Shown piece after piece: positions 38,104-46,322 of a DNA stretch of 64,000 bases. The notes under the pieces were generated by a model that saw only the letters and a list, made by a program, of their open reading frames with translations, was not told the DNA's origin and did not search any database. The translations under genes were made by a program, and so were the position numbers. Position 1 is the first letter of the stretch, and each line of letters begins with the position of its first letter. This stretch comes from Thalassospira sp. MCCC 1A01148 (GTDB taxonomy: Bacteria > Pseudomonadota > Alphaproteobacteria > Rhodospirillales > Thalassospiraceae), in assembly GCF_001613795.1 (NCBI RefSeq), contig NZ_LPVZ01000020.1, forward strand, positions 124,001 to 188,000, given 5' to 3'.

Positions 38104-38412
38104 ATGACTAAGAAATCCATGACCTTCACGCAAAAGGCACTGATCCCGGCAATGGCAATCGGCACCAGCCTTGCCATGGCGACCCCGATGGCAATGGCAT
38201 CCCCGCTTCCGGCACCGACTGCCGAAGTCGCCAGCTGTTCGCCCTGCAGCCCGTGTGCTGCCAATCCTTGTGCCGCGAACCCGTGTGCTGCAAATCCTTG
38301 CGCGGCCAAGAAAGTCGTTAATCCGTGCAGCCCGTGTGCCGCCAACCCATGTGCAGCAAACAATCCATGCGCTGCCAATCCGTGCGCCGCAAACCCGTGT
38401 GCAGCGAACTGA
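38104..38412 (+). CDS. Secreted Cys-rich CAANP-repeat protein
   Basis: The 102-residue protein has an N-terminal signal peptide (LIPAMAIGTSLAMATPMAMA, cleavage near ASP or AEVAS) and then a low-complexity tail of about 60 residues built from CAANP pentapeptides. It holds 12 Cys, 11 of them preceded by Pro, in two blocks separated by AKKVV; two SPC triplets begin the first block and one the second. The ATG at 38104 follows GAGAGG. Such evenly spaced thiols suggest metal binding or a modified peptide. The family has no function known to me. It is divergent from the FGE-like gene and ends before a strong terminator. Confidence 0.8.
   Translation: MTKKSMTFTQKALIPAMAIGTSLAMATPMAMASPLPAPTAEVASCSPCSPCAANPCAANPCAANPCAAKKVVNPCSPCAANPCAANNPCAANPCAANPCAAN
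38268..38409 (+). repeat. Tandem 15-base repeats encoding CAANP
   Basis: About eight imperfect 15-base units encode CAANP. The codons differ between units (TGT/TGC, GCC/GCA/GCG, AAT/AAC), so the protein rather than DNA sequence is conserved, which suggests selection on the peptide instead of a recent expansion. Confidence 0.7.
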
Positions 38413-38434
38413 TTACTTGATCCGTCCCAACGGC

Positions 38435-38470
38435 AACGGGGGCGATGCTTCGGCATCGCCCCCGTTTTTT
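38435..38470 (+). terminator. Strong terminator after the CAANP-repeat gene
   Basis: A 13-bp or longer stem AACGGGGGCGATGC with its complement encloses a TTCG tetraloop and is followed by TTTTTT. Confidence 0.93.
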
Positions 38471-38491
38471 ATCCAATGCAAACTGCGCGGA

Positions 38492-38920
38492 CTAGTCGCG
38501 AACGACCATGACCGAACAATCCGCATGGCGCACAACGCGCGCTGCGTTGGGCCCCAAAAGATAGTCTTTCAATTCCGGGCGGTGTGAGCCGATCACGATC
38601 AGATCGCAATTGGTCTTTTTGGCGATCTGCAAGATAACCTCATACACCGTGCCCTGCCCTACGATATGCTGAACCTTGATGTCCGAGGGTATGTGCTCGG
38701 ACACGAATTCGTGCAGACGTTCGTTATAGGCATCCAGAACCTTGGTCTCATAACCCTTCGGGAAGAACTGGCCGACCATCGACATCCCGACCGTGGGCAC
38801 CACGGTCAGAACATGAAGGCGCGCACCAAAGCTTTGCGCCTGCTTGATGGCGACCGGAACGGCCTTCTTCCAGGAAGACTCATGATCAAGATCTACTGTG
38901 ACCAGAATATCCTTGTACAT
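38492..38920 (-). CDS. Universal stress protein (UspA family), TRAP-associated
   Basis: The 142-residue protein begins MYKDILVTVDLDHESSWKKA and ends with the ATP-binding loop VIGSHRPELKDYLLGPNAAR, VVRHADCSVMVVRD, the Usp pattern G-2x-G-9x-G(S/T)-like with H instead of the first Gly. It is encoded 14 bases after the fused TRAP permease. In Halomonas the Usp TeaD is encoded with the TeaABC TRAP transporter and regulates its activity by binding ATP; a similar role is likely. GGGAGAG precedes the ATG at 38920. Confidence 0.88.
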   Translation of the reverse strand: MYKDILVTVDLDHESSWKKAVPVAIKQAQSFGARLHVLTVVPTVGMSMVGQFFPKGYETKVLDAYNERLHEFVSEHIPSDIKVQHIVGQGTVYEVILQIAKKTNCDLIVIGSHRPELKDYLLGPNAARVVRHADCSVMVVRD

Positions 38921-38934
38921 GTTCACTCTCCCTG

Positions 38935-41538
38935 TCAGGCCGTACCAAGCGCATCTTCACTGCGCTTGCGTCGGCGTTGAAGAACTATGATCCCGCCCAG
39001 CAACAGGAATGCCGGGATAAAGAAGACTTCCTTGGCCGGACGATCAGCTTCGACCTTTACCGCCGTGATTTCAAAATCGAAATCAAGCCCGGCTTTCTCG
39101 GCCGGACCGGCAAAGACCAGATCATCAATATAGATGCGGCCATCTTCATTACGAATGCCAATACCCGCATGATAAAGGCGATCCTCACCCGATGCTGCCG
39201 GACCAAGCGGCAACATCACGGATTTGGAAACCTCATCGCCTTCGATGCTGATGCCTTCAACATCCAGAAGAATGCTGGTTTCAGGCGGCATGTTGGCTGC
39301 GTCTTCAACAATCGTGGTTGCCGGCAGGTTTTCATAAGGCGGCGCGATCATGTCGAGCCAGAAACCCGGACGGAACAAGGTGAAGGCAATCAACAGCAAT
39401 GCCGCACTTTCCCACAGCTTCGAACGGGCAAAGAAATACCCCTGCGTTGCTGCGGCAAAGATAAGCATGGCAATTGTCGACACCACCACCACGATCACCA
39501 CATCCACCGGATGATCCAGACCAATCATCAGAAGCTCGGTGTTGAACAGGAACAGGAATGGCAATACGGCTGTGCGCATCGAATAGAAGAACGCGACCAG
39601 ACCTGTCTTCATCGGATCTGACCCCGAAACCGCGGCCGCAGCAAAGGATGCCAGACCCACGGGTGGCGTCACATCGGCCATGATGCCGAAATAGAAGACG
39701 AACAGGTGAACCGCGATTAACGGCACGATCAGTCCGTTCGCGGCCCCCAATTCAACGATCACCGGTGCCATCAGGCTCGAAACCACGATGTAGTTCGCCG
39801 TGGTCGGAAGCCCCATGCCAAGGATCAGGCTGATCACGGCGGTGAAGATCAGGATCAGCATGAGGTTGCCGCCCGAAATCAGTTCGACGAATTCAACCAT
39901 CACCTGACCGATACCGGTCAGCGACACCGTGCCGACAATGATACCCGCAGCCGCCGTTGCCACACCGATCCCGATCATGTTGCGGGCACCGGTCGCGAAG
40001 CCGTCAATCACATCGATCAAGCCAAGCTTCAGGTCATTGACCACATCATGACTTTTACGGAAAACGCCCTTGGCGGCATGTTGGGTCAGCATGATGAAGA
40101 TCATCAGAACCGTTGCCCAAAATGCCGAGAGCCCGGGTGACTTCAGCTCGATCATCAGGAACCAGACCAGAACCACGACCGGCAACAGATAATGCAGACC
40201 GGCCTTCGCGGTTTCACCCAACGGCGGGAGCTCCAGGACCGGCTGGTTGGGATCATCCATCTCAAGGTCCGGATACTTGGCCGCGTAATAGAGCCCTGCG
40301 AGATAGATTGCGGCACACTCAATCGCCACGACCCAGCCAACACCATCACCGAAAAGCCCCTTCTGGAAGACGATGGCGTAATACACGATACCGGAAAGCA
40401 CCACGAGCGACAGAACGAACAGAAGCGATCTGATCAAGGTCTGACCAAGCGTGGAAGTAACCCGTTTCGGCAGACCCTTCATGTTCGCCTTAAGCGCCTC
40501 AAGGTGAACAATGTAGATCAGCGCGATATAGGAAATCGTTGCTGGCAGGAAAGCATGCTTGATGACTTCCGGATACGGAATGCCTACATATTCCACCATC
40601 AGGAAGGCCGCAGCCCCCATGACCGGTGGCATGATCTGACCATTGACCGAGGAAGCCACTTCGACCGCCCCGGCTTTTTCACCCGGGAAGCCTACGCGCT
40701 TCATCAGCGGAATGGTAAAGGTACCGGTCGTCACAACATTGGCAATCGAGGACCCTGAAATAAGACCCGTCATTGCCGATGACAAAACCGCTGCCTTGGC
40801 CGGACCACCACGCATGTGACCGAGGGCGGCAAACGCCACCTTGATGAAATAGTTCCCTGCGCCGGCTTTATCGAGAAGCGATCCAAACAGGACAAACAGG
40901 AAGACAAAGCTGGTCGACACGCCAAGTGCGATACCAAACACGCCTTCGGTCGTGATCCACTGATGCGACATCGCCTTGGAGAAGCTCGCCCCGCTCCATT
41001 GCAGAACATCGGGCACCCACGGTGCATTGCCAAAGAAGACATAGGACAGGAACACCATCGCAACGATCATCAAGGGCGGGCCGAGTGCGCGACGGGTTGC
41101 TTCAAGCAACATGACAAGACCAACACCGGCCGCAACAAGGTCAGCGGTGATCGGAAGCCCCGGACGATCCGACAATTCGCGATAGAAAATGTAAATATAG
41201 GCCGCACAGAACGCGCCTACGGCGGCCAGAACCCAGTCAATGATAGGGATATAACTGCGCGGCGAATTCTTGAAGGCCGGATAAGCCATAAAGGCCAGGA
41301 AAATTGCAAACGCGAGATGGATCGACCGCGCCTCGGTCGAGTTCAAAACGCCAAAATTAAAGATAAATGGCAATGGCGAGGCCATCCACAGCTGGAACAG
41401 CGACCATGCAACTGCAAGCCAGAGTAATATTTTCGCCGTCAAACCTGTCGGCTGACGGGCCCCTGTATCATTTTCCGCAATCAGGTCCTGCAGCCCCTGA
41501 TCGACGGACCGATTTTCGGTTTTCTTATCGTCAGTCAT
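38935..41538 (-). CDS. Fused TRAP transporter permease (4TM/12TM, TAXI-type)
   Basis: The 867-residue protein joins the small and large TRAP permease subunits. The N-terminal part (about 40-180) carries the 4-TM unit; the large part holds GLISGSSIANVVTTGTFTIP, NGQIMPPVMGAAAFLMVEY, LILGMGLPTTANYIVVSSLM and ADVTPPVGLASFAAAAVSG, all typical of DctMQ fusions used with TAXI binding proteins. A soluble C-terminal region (about 740-850, related to DUF3394) precedes a final membrane helix. GGGAG precedes the ATG at 41538; a longer frame begins at 41622. Confidence 0.93.
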   Translation of the reverse strand: MTDDKKTENRSVDQGLQDLIAENDTGARQPTGLTAKILLWLAVAWSLFQLWMASPLPFIFNFGVLNSTEARSIHLAFAIFLAFMAYPAFKNSPRSYIPIIDWVLAAVGAFCAAYIYIFYRELSDRPGLPITADLVAAGVGLVMLLEATRRALGPPLMIVAMVFLSYVFFGNAPWVPDVLQWSGASFSKAMSHQWITTEGVFGIALGVSTSFVFLFVLFGSLLDKAGAGNYFIKVAFAALGHMRGGPAKAAVLSSAMTGLISGSSIANVVTTGTFTIPLMKRVGFPGEKAGAVEVASSVNGQIMPPVMGAAAFLMVEYVGIPYPEVIKHAFLPATISYIALIYIVHLEALKANMKGLPKRVTSTLGQTLIRSLLFVLSLVVLSGIVYYAIVFQKGLFGDGVGWVVAIECAAIYLAGLYYAAKYPDLEMDDPNQPVLELPPLGETAKAGLHYLLPVVVLVWFLMIELKSPGLSAFWATVLMIFIMLTQHAAKGVFRKSHDVVNDLKLGLIDVIDGFATGARNMIGIGVATAAAGIIVGTVSLTGIGQVMVEFVELISGGNLMLILIFTAVISLILGMGLPTTANYIVVSSLMAPVIVELGAANGLIVPLIAVHLFVFYFGIMADVTPPVGLASFAAAAVSGSDPMKTGLVAFFYSMRTAVLPFLFLFNTELLMIGLDHPVDVVIVVVVSTIAMLIFAAATQGYFFARSKLWESAALLLIAFTLFRPGFWLDMIAPPYENLPATTIVEDAANMPPETSILLDVEGISIEGDEVSKSVMLPLGPAASGEDRLYHAGIGIRNEDGRIYIDDLVFAGPAEKAGLDFDFEITAVKVEADRPAKEVFFIPAFLLLGGIIVLQRRRKRSEDALGTA

Positions 41539-41692
41539 CACAAACTCCCGGTCACTACGAAAGCCAATTGAACTGGTGGTCCAGAAACAAAAAGCCTCCG
41601 TCGACACACACCCGGTCCCCAACGGAGTACTCCAACACCCAAATGGTGGTGTTCGTATTATTCAGTTTTTGTGAGCAAACCCGCTGGGCGCA

Positions 41693-41725
41693 AAAGAAAA
41701 ACGGAGGGCGAAAAACGCCCTCCGT
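41693..41725 (-). terminator. Terminator/attenuator between TAXI binding protein and permease
   Basis: ACGGAGGGCG and CGCCCTCCGT form a 10-bp stem at 41701-41725 with T5 following on the minus strand. It lies immediately after the binding-protein stop and 155 bases before the permease start, so partial read-through would give excess binding protein. Confidence 0.82.
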
Positions 41726-41736
41726 CCCAAGCCGAA

Positions 41737-42714
41737 TTACATCAGGCCTGCTTCTTTGTAGTACTGAGCAGCACCGTCATGCAGCGGAGCCGACAGACCG
41801 TCCTTGATCATTTCGTCTTTCTGCAGGACACCAAATGCCGGATGCAGTTTTTTGAAGTCATCGAAGTTTTCGAAGACTGCTTTGACAACGTTGTAGACGA
41901 TGTCTGCATCGGTGTTGGTCGAGGATACGAAGGTCGCGCCGACACCGAAGGTCACAACATCATCCGGGTTACCGCGATACATGCCGCCCGGAATGGTGGC
42001 TGCACGGTAGTACGGGTTGTCAGCGATCAGCTTGTCGATTGCCGGACCGGCAACTTCAACCAGAACCGAATCACAGGCAGTGGTTGCTTCCTGGATCGAA
42101 CCGGACGGGTGACCAACGGTGTAGATCATCGCGTCGATCTTGTTGTCGCAAAGTGCCTGGGACTGTTCAGCCGGCTTCAGTTCGGATGCCAGCGAGAAGT
42201 CATCAAGGGTCCAGCCCTTGGCAGCAAGAACGATATCCATGGTGCCGCGCTGACCGGAACCCGGGTTACCGATGTTCACGCGCTTGCCTTTGAGGTCGTC
42301 AAAGGTCTTGATGCCGGCATCTGCACGGGCAACAACGGTGAACGGCTCCGGATGGACAGAGAATACAGCGCGCAGGTCTTCAAACGGACCCTGGTCTTCG
42401 AATTTCGAAGTACCGTTATAGGCATGGTACTGCCAGTCAGACTGGGCAACACCCATGTCCAACTCGCCGGTACGAATGGTGTTGATGTTGTAAACCGAAC
42501 CACCAGTGGATTCGACCGAGCAACGAATACCGTGCTCTTTGCGATCCTTGTTGACCAGGCGGCAGATCGCGCCACCAGTCGGATAGTACACACCGGTCAC
42601 ACCACCAGTGCCGATGGTGATGAAACGGTTTTCCTGTGCCGAGGCCTGACCGGAAAACAGTGAAGCACCAGCAATTGCAGCGACTGCACCCGCTACAGCG
42701 ATAAGTTTTTTCAT
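41737..42714 (-). CDS. TAXI family TRAP transporter substrate-binding protein
   Basis: The 325-residue protein has a signal peptide ([23 protein letters not shown]) and the TAXI signature [20 protein letters not shown], followed by [40 protein letters not shown] and [20 protein letters not shown]. It binds a solute in the periplasm and hands it to the fused permease encoded next. The solute is unknown. The ATG at 42714 follows AAGGGAGCG at a somewhat long spacing. Confidence 0.94.
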   Translation of the reverse strand: MKKLIAVAGAVAAIAGASLFSGQASAQENRFITIGTGGVTGVYYPTGGAICRLVNKDRKEHGIRCSVESTGGSVYNINTIRTGELDMGVAQSDWQYHAYNGTSKFEDQGPFEDLRAVFSVHPEPFTVVARADAGIKTFDDLKGKRVNIGNPGSGQRGTMDIVLAAKGWTLDDFSLASELKPAEQSQALCDNKIDAMIYTVGHPSGSIQEATTACDSVLVEVAGPAIDKLIADNPYYRAATIPGGMYRGNPDDVVTFGVGATFVSSTNTDADIVYNVVKAVFENFDDFKKLHPAFGVLQKDEMIKDGLSAPLHDGAAQYYKEAGLM

Positions 42715-42787
42715 AAGGATTCGCTCCCTTTTTACACCCTATTATTAGGCATTCTCAGCGTTCGACATCGAACAACTGAATTTAACG

Positions 42788-42813
42788 GAAACATCAGAAG
42801 AATCAGATGTTTC
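42788..42813. promoter_or_regulatory. Inverted repeat upstream of the TAXI-TRAP genes, candidate RpiR site
   Basis: GAAACATC (42788-42795) and its exact complement GATGTTTC (42806-42813) are separated by 10 bases, 74 bases upstream of the binding-protein start. The half-site resembles those upstream of the RpiR gene near 46098-46149, suggesting control by the same regulator. Confidence 0.55.
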
Positions 42814-42919
42814 GGCGGCGGGATTATAGTGTCCGACACGTCGGAATAAAAGCCTATAACCCCGAATTCTCCCTGAGGAATCAGGTATTCCTTCATTTTT
42901 TCTTGTTCGCGAGCCCGTT

Positions 42920-43750
42920 TTACCAGATGGGCTGCATGATTTGACGGGCCTGTTGACCTGTTGCGATTTTGCGTCCCATCAGGATCGCACCATCGTGCGC
43001 TTGGGCAATCAGTTCAGCATTGTTCGAAGCAGGCGATCCGTCAACCCTAAGGTGATTGTTTTCGAACCCGATGCGCGCATGTCCACCCAGTCCGGCACCG
43101 GTCAGAATGCAGGCATTCTCGTAACGACCAAACGCACACAGCATCCATTCCGACACATACGGACTGGTTCCGATAAATGGCAAAAGATCATAAGGTTCTG
43201 ATACCTGCCCCGCTGTATAACGCCCCAGTACAAACAGAACCGGAAACTTGTCACCGGGCAGGACACCAAATTCAACGAGTTGATTGAAGCGCGCGACATC
43301 TTCGGGCACATACAGGATCAGCTGTGGTGCGATTTTGGCTTCGCGCATGAATTCAAAGAATGATTTCAACGCATTAAGGTCTGCATCCAACGGCGCAATT
43401 TCGCGAATGGCAATGGAAACGGCTTCGGGCACAAGGCTCCTGATCGCCTCCATCTGCTGTTGTGCTGTGTAGATACCCACCGCCTCGGTCGTAACCTGCA
43501 GCAGCATGTCGTCGCCAACCGATGATCTCACCTCCGCCAGCATTTCGCGATACCGGCCAACATCAAGGCTGTGTTTTTGATCTTCATCGCGAACATGCAG
43601 ATGCATCATCGCCGCACCAGCGGCCTTGCATTCTGCCGCCGTTTTGGCGACCTCAGCCGGTGTGATCGGAATATTTGGCAAATCGCTTTTTGTCTTGCGC
43701 GCGCCGTTCGGTGCCGATGCAATTAAAAACGGCTTGTCGCCATGTGCCAT
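42920..43750 (-). CDS. BKACE family beta-keto acid cleavage enzyme
   Basis: The 276-residue protein belongs to the DUF849/BKACE family, zinc-dependent TIM barrels that condense a beta-keto acid with acetyl-CoA and cleave it to acetoacetate and a new CoA ester (the first example acts on 3-keto-5-aminohexanoate). Seen are LIASAPNGARKTKSD, AGAAMMHLHVRDEDQKHSLD with the metal-binding His pair, and GAGLGGHARIGFENN near the C-terminus. Substrate-determining residues cannot be read reliably. Its start overlaps the aminotransferase stop by one base (TAATG), so both act together. Confidence 0.9.
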   Translation of the reverse strand: MAHGDKPFLIASAPNGARKTKSDLPNIPITPAEVAKTAAECKAAGAAMMHLHVRDEDQKHSLDVGRYREMLAEVRSSVGDDMLLQVTTEAVGIYTAQQQMEAIRSLVPEAVSIAIREIAPLDADLNALKSFFEFMREAKIAPQLILYVPEDVARFNQLVEFGVLPGDKFPVLFVLGRYTAGQVSEPYDLLPFIGTSPYVSEWMLCAFGRYENACILTGAGLGGHARIGFENNHLRVDGSPASNNAELIAQAHDGAILMGRKIATGQQARQIMQPIW

Positions 43751-45138
43751 TATGCCAGCCCCTCTGCCGTGAACACATCATCAAGCGCACTTGAAAACAA
43801 CTCTACGATCTTGGTGACGTCGTTTTCATTGATGATAAAGGCCGGCGCGAACAGAACATGGTCACCGCGCACTCCATCAATCGTGCCGCCCATGGGATAA
43901 GCCATCAGACCGCGCGCAAACGCAGCCTTCTTGATCTTGGCATTGATTTTAAGGGCCGGGTCAAACGGTTCCTTGGTTTCACGATTTGCGACAAGCTCCA
44001 CACCACGAAACAGACCGCGACCACGAATATCACCAACAAACGGATGCTGACCCAGTTTTGCCTGTAGCGAACCGACCAGGTTTTCGCCCTGTTTGACGAC
44101 ATTCGCCAGAAGGTCGCGTTCCTTGATCACACGTTGCGTCGCAAGGGCTGCCGCACACGCCGTGGCGTGGCCCTGATAGGTATGACCGTGCTGGAAGAAA
44201 CCCGATCCATTGGCAATCGCATCGTTGATTTTCTTGGAAACAAGCACCGCCCCGATCGGCTGATATCCGGCACCAAGTCCCTTGGCGATGGTTTGCAAGT
44301 CACCTGAAATGCCTTCCTGCTCGATCGCATGCAGGGTTCCGGTGCGGCCCATTCCGCACATGACTTCATCAAGGATCAGCAACACACCGTATTGATCGCA
44401 AATCTCGCGTACGCGCTTGAAGTAACCCGGCACTGGGGCAAGCGCACCGGCCGTTGCCCCGACAACCGGCTCGGCGACGAATGCAGCAACGTTTTCAGAT
44501 CCAAGTTCGAGGATTGCGGTTTCCAGTTCATTGGCAACGCGCAGGCCATATGCTTCTGGCGTTTCATCGTCGCGTTGATCGCGATACTGATAAACAGGTG
44601 CAATGTGGCTTGCCGTGATCAGAAGCGGCTCAAACTGTTTGCGCCGCCACATATTGCCACCCACCGAAAGCGCACCCAGCGTATTGCCGTGATAGGACTG
44701 GCGGCGGGCGATTACGTATTTGCGGTCCGGCTGGCCGATTTCCAGAAAATACTGGCGCGCCATTTTAAGCGCTGCTTCGGTCGCCTCTGATCCGCCGGAA
44801 ACAAAATAGACCTTGTCGATGCCTTCGGGTGCCGACGCGACCAGTTCATCAGCCAGTTCTTCCATCGCATCGGATGAAAAGAACCCGGAATGGGCATAGG
44901 CAATCTGATCAATCTGCGCATGCATTGCAGCCCGGACATCCGGATCGGAATGACCAAGGCATGAAACAGCTGCGCCACCACAAGCATCCAGATAGCTTTT
45001 GCCATTCTGGTCAAAAATATAGATCCCCTCGCCGCGAACAGCGCGCGGCGGAATGGATGTACTCGTACGATGGAGCACACGGGTTCCGGCATTAGCAGCC
45101 GGCTTAGAGGAATTGGCAGAGTGTGACGCGTTGGTCAT
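43750..45138 (-). CDS. Class III (omega) aminotransferase
   Basis: The 462-residue PLP enzyme has the class III layout: GIYIFDQNGKSYLDACGGAA, VYFVSGGSEATEAALKMARQ, RRQSYHGNTLGALSVGG, LLILDEVMCGMGRTGT (the Asp that holds the PLP nitrogen) and the catalytic Lys in TIAKGLGAGYQPIGA. Members use omega-amino acids, beta-amino acids, diamines or similar amines with pyruvate or 2-oxoglutarate. The ATG at 45138 (MTNASHSANS) is chosen; the frame is open to 45417 over the RpiR gene. It lies 22 bases after the RpiR stop and overlaps BKACE. Confidence 0.93.
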   Translation of the reverse strand: MTNASHSANSSKPAANAGTRVLHRTSTSIPPRAVRGEGIYIFDQNGKSYLDACGGAAVSCLGHSDPDVRAAMHAQIDQIAYAHSGFFSSDAMEELADELVASAPEGIDKVYFVSGGSEATEAALKMARQYFLEIGQPDRKYVIARRQSYHGNTLGALSVGGNMWRRKQFEPLLITASHIAPVYQYRDQRDDETPEAYGLRVANELETAILELGSENVAAFVAEPVVGATAGALAPVPGYFKRVREICDQYGVLLILDEVMCGMGRTGTLHAIEQEGISGDLQTIAKGLGAGYQPIGAVLVSKKINDAIANGSGFFQHGHTYQGHATACAAALATQRVIKERDLLANVVKQGENLVGSLQAKLGQHPFVGDIRGRGLFRGVELVANRETKEPFDPALKINAKIKKAAFARGLMAYPMGGTIDGVRGDHVLFAPAFIINENDVTKIVELFSSALDDVFTAEGLA

Positions 45139-45160
45139 GTTCGGACGTTCCGTAAAATGT

Positions 45161-46036
45161 CTAGTCTTCAAGGTATGTATCGAAGACAGCGAGTTGTTCT
45201 TCTGCAGCGGCAATTCGTTGCAGGGCCTTCGGGCCACCGCGTGCAACCAGCAGGGCAACAAGGGCCTGCATGACCGAAAGGGCGGCGGTAAAACTTTGGA
45301 AAAAGGACTGCGATGTATCACGGGCAACCAACGTGGTCCGTGCATCCACCGCAATTGGCGACACATCGGAATCAGTGACGGCGATAACCGGGCAATGCTG
45401 GGAACGGGCATATTCAACAGCCCGCACCGTATCGCGGATATAGGGTTTCGCCCCGACCGCTATCAAAATGTCGCGTCGCCCGATGCCCCGCAATTCGTCA
45501 CCAAAGGCACCTGAGCGCCCGTCAACCAGAACGCCATTGTCACAAAACAGCCGATAGGCATAGGCAAACTGAAATGCTGCCGGGTACGCCGCACCACTGC
45601 CAACGATAAAGACCTGTCGGGCATCTTCAATTGCCTCGCAGGCAGTGATCATGTGCGGGACAAAATCCGGGGAAAATGCGGCACTGATATTGTCGATTTC
45701 CGTTCGGCATATGCTTTCAAGCAAGTGCGCGTCACGGTTGGAATCATTGTCAGTGCGCTGGGTTTCACGGGCCCGCTGCGCATAGCTTGCAGGATTGTCC
45801 AGCAAGCGATCCTGATAATGATCGCGAAAATCCCGCCAGGTTTCGACACCAATTGCACTCATCAGGCGGGTAACCGTGCTTGGCGGAACGTTGGCCGCGC
45901 GCGCCAATGCGCGCATTGAGCGTAGCGCCACATCGTTTGGATGATCCAGAATGTAACGCGCGGCCTTCTGCATTTGCGGGCTTAGCTTCGCATAGTCCGA
46001 AATCAGTTTTTCACGCAGATCTGTTTGCACACCCAT
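45161..46036 (-). CDS. RpiR/MurR family transcriptional regulator
   Basis: The 291-residue regulator has an N-terminal RpiR helix-turn-helix (about 15-80: AARYILDHPNDVALRSMRAL, AARAANVPPSTVTRLMSAIG) and a C-terminal SIS domain (about 130-265: VFIVGSGAAYPAAFQFAYAY, RDILIAVGAKPYIRDTVRAV, IAVTDSDVSPIAVDA) that normally binds a phosphosugar or other metabolite. It is the first gene of the aminotransferase-BKACE operon and probably senses its substrate. The ATG at 46036 is preferred over a GTG one codon upstream. Candidate operators lie upstream. Confidence 0.93.
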   Translation of the reverse strand: MGVQTDLREKLISDYAKLSPQMQKAARYILDHPNDVALRSMRALARAANVPPSTVTRLMSAIGVETWRDFRDHYQDRLLDNPASYAQRARETQRTDNDSNRDAHLLESICRTEIDNISAAFSPDFVPHMITACEAIEDARQVFIVGSGAAYPAAFQFAYAYRLFCDNGVLVDGRSGAFGDELRGIGRRDILIAVGAKPYIRDTVRAVEYARSQHCPVIAVTDSDVSPIAVDARTTLVARDTSQSFFQSFTAALSVMQALVALLVARGGPKALQRIAAAEEQLAVFDTYLED

Positions 46037-46097
46037 CACCCGGATCCCCAGTCCACAAGGAACGAAGGATTACGACACAGCTCGCATCATCACGCAA

Positions 46098-46149
46098 CAC
46101 ATGTTTCAAAAATTAACCATGTGAAACATGTGTTTCGAAGAAATGTTTC
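46098..46149. promoter_or_regulatory. Cluster of GTTTC/GAAAC half-sites upstream of the RpiR operon
   Basis: CACATGTTTC (46098-46107) and its exact complement GAAACATGTG (46123-46132) form a 10-bp inverted repeat. Two further half-sites follow, GTTTC at 46132-46136 and GAAATGTTTC at 46140-46149. The cluster lies 62 to 113 bases upstream of the RpiR start and fits an autoregulatory operator. Confidence 0.6.
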
Positions 46150-46322
46150 GTTGTAACACCGCGTGCAATTCGTGTGTTCTCGAAAAAACATGGACTTATT
46201 AGAAAAAACTGTAAAAATAAATTGGCATCCCGGATGAACCCAAGCGTTTCATACCGGGCGACAGAAAGTGCTTACAGGTGGAGATCAAAACACCGAATCG
46301 TTGGACGAACCTTGGACACACC

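Noticed and set aside
38268-38409. CRISPR-like repeat array
   Set aside because: The 15-base periodicity is the coding repeat CAANP in a single open frame, with no spacers.
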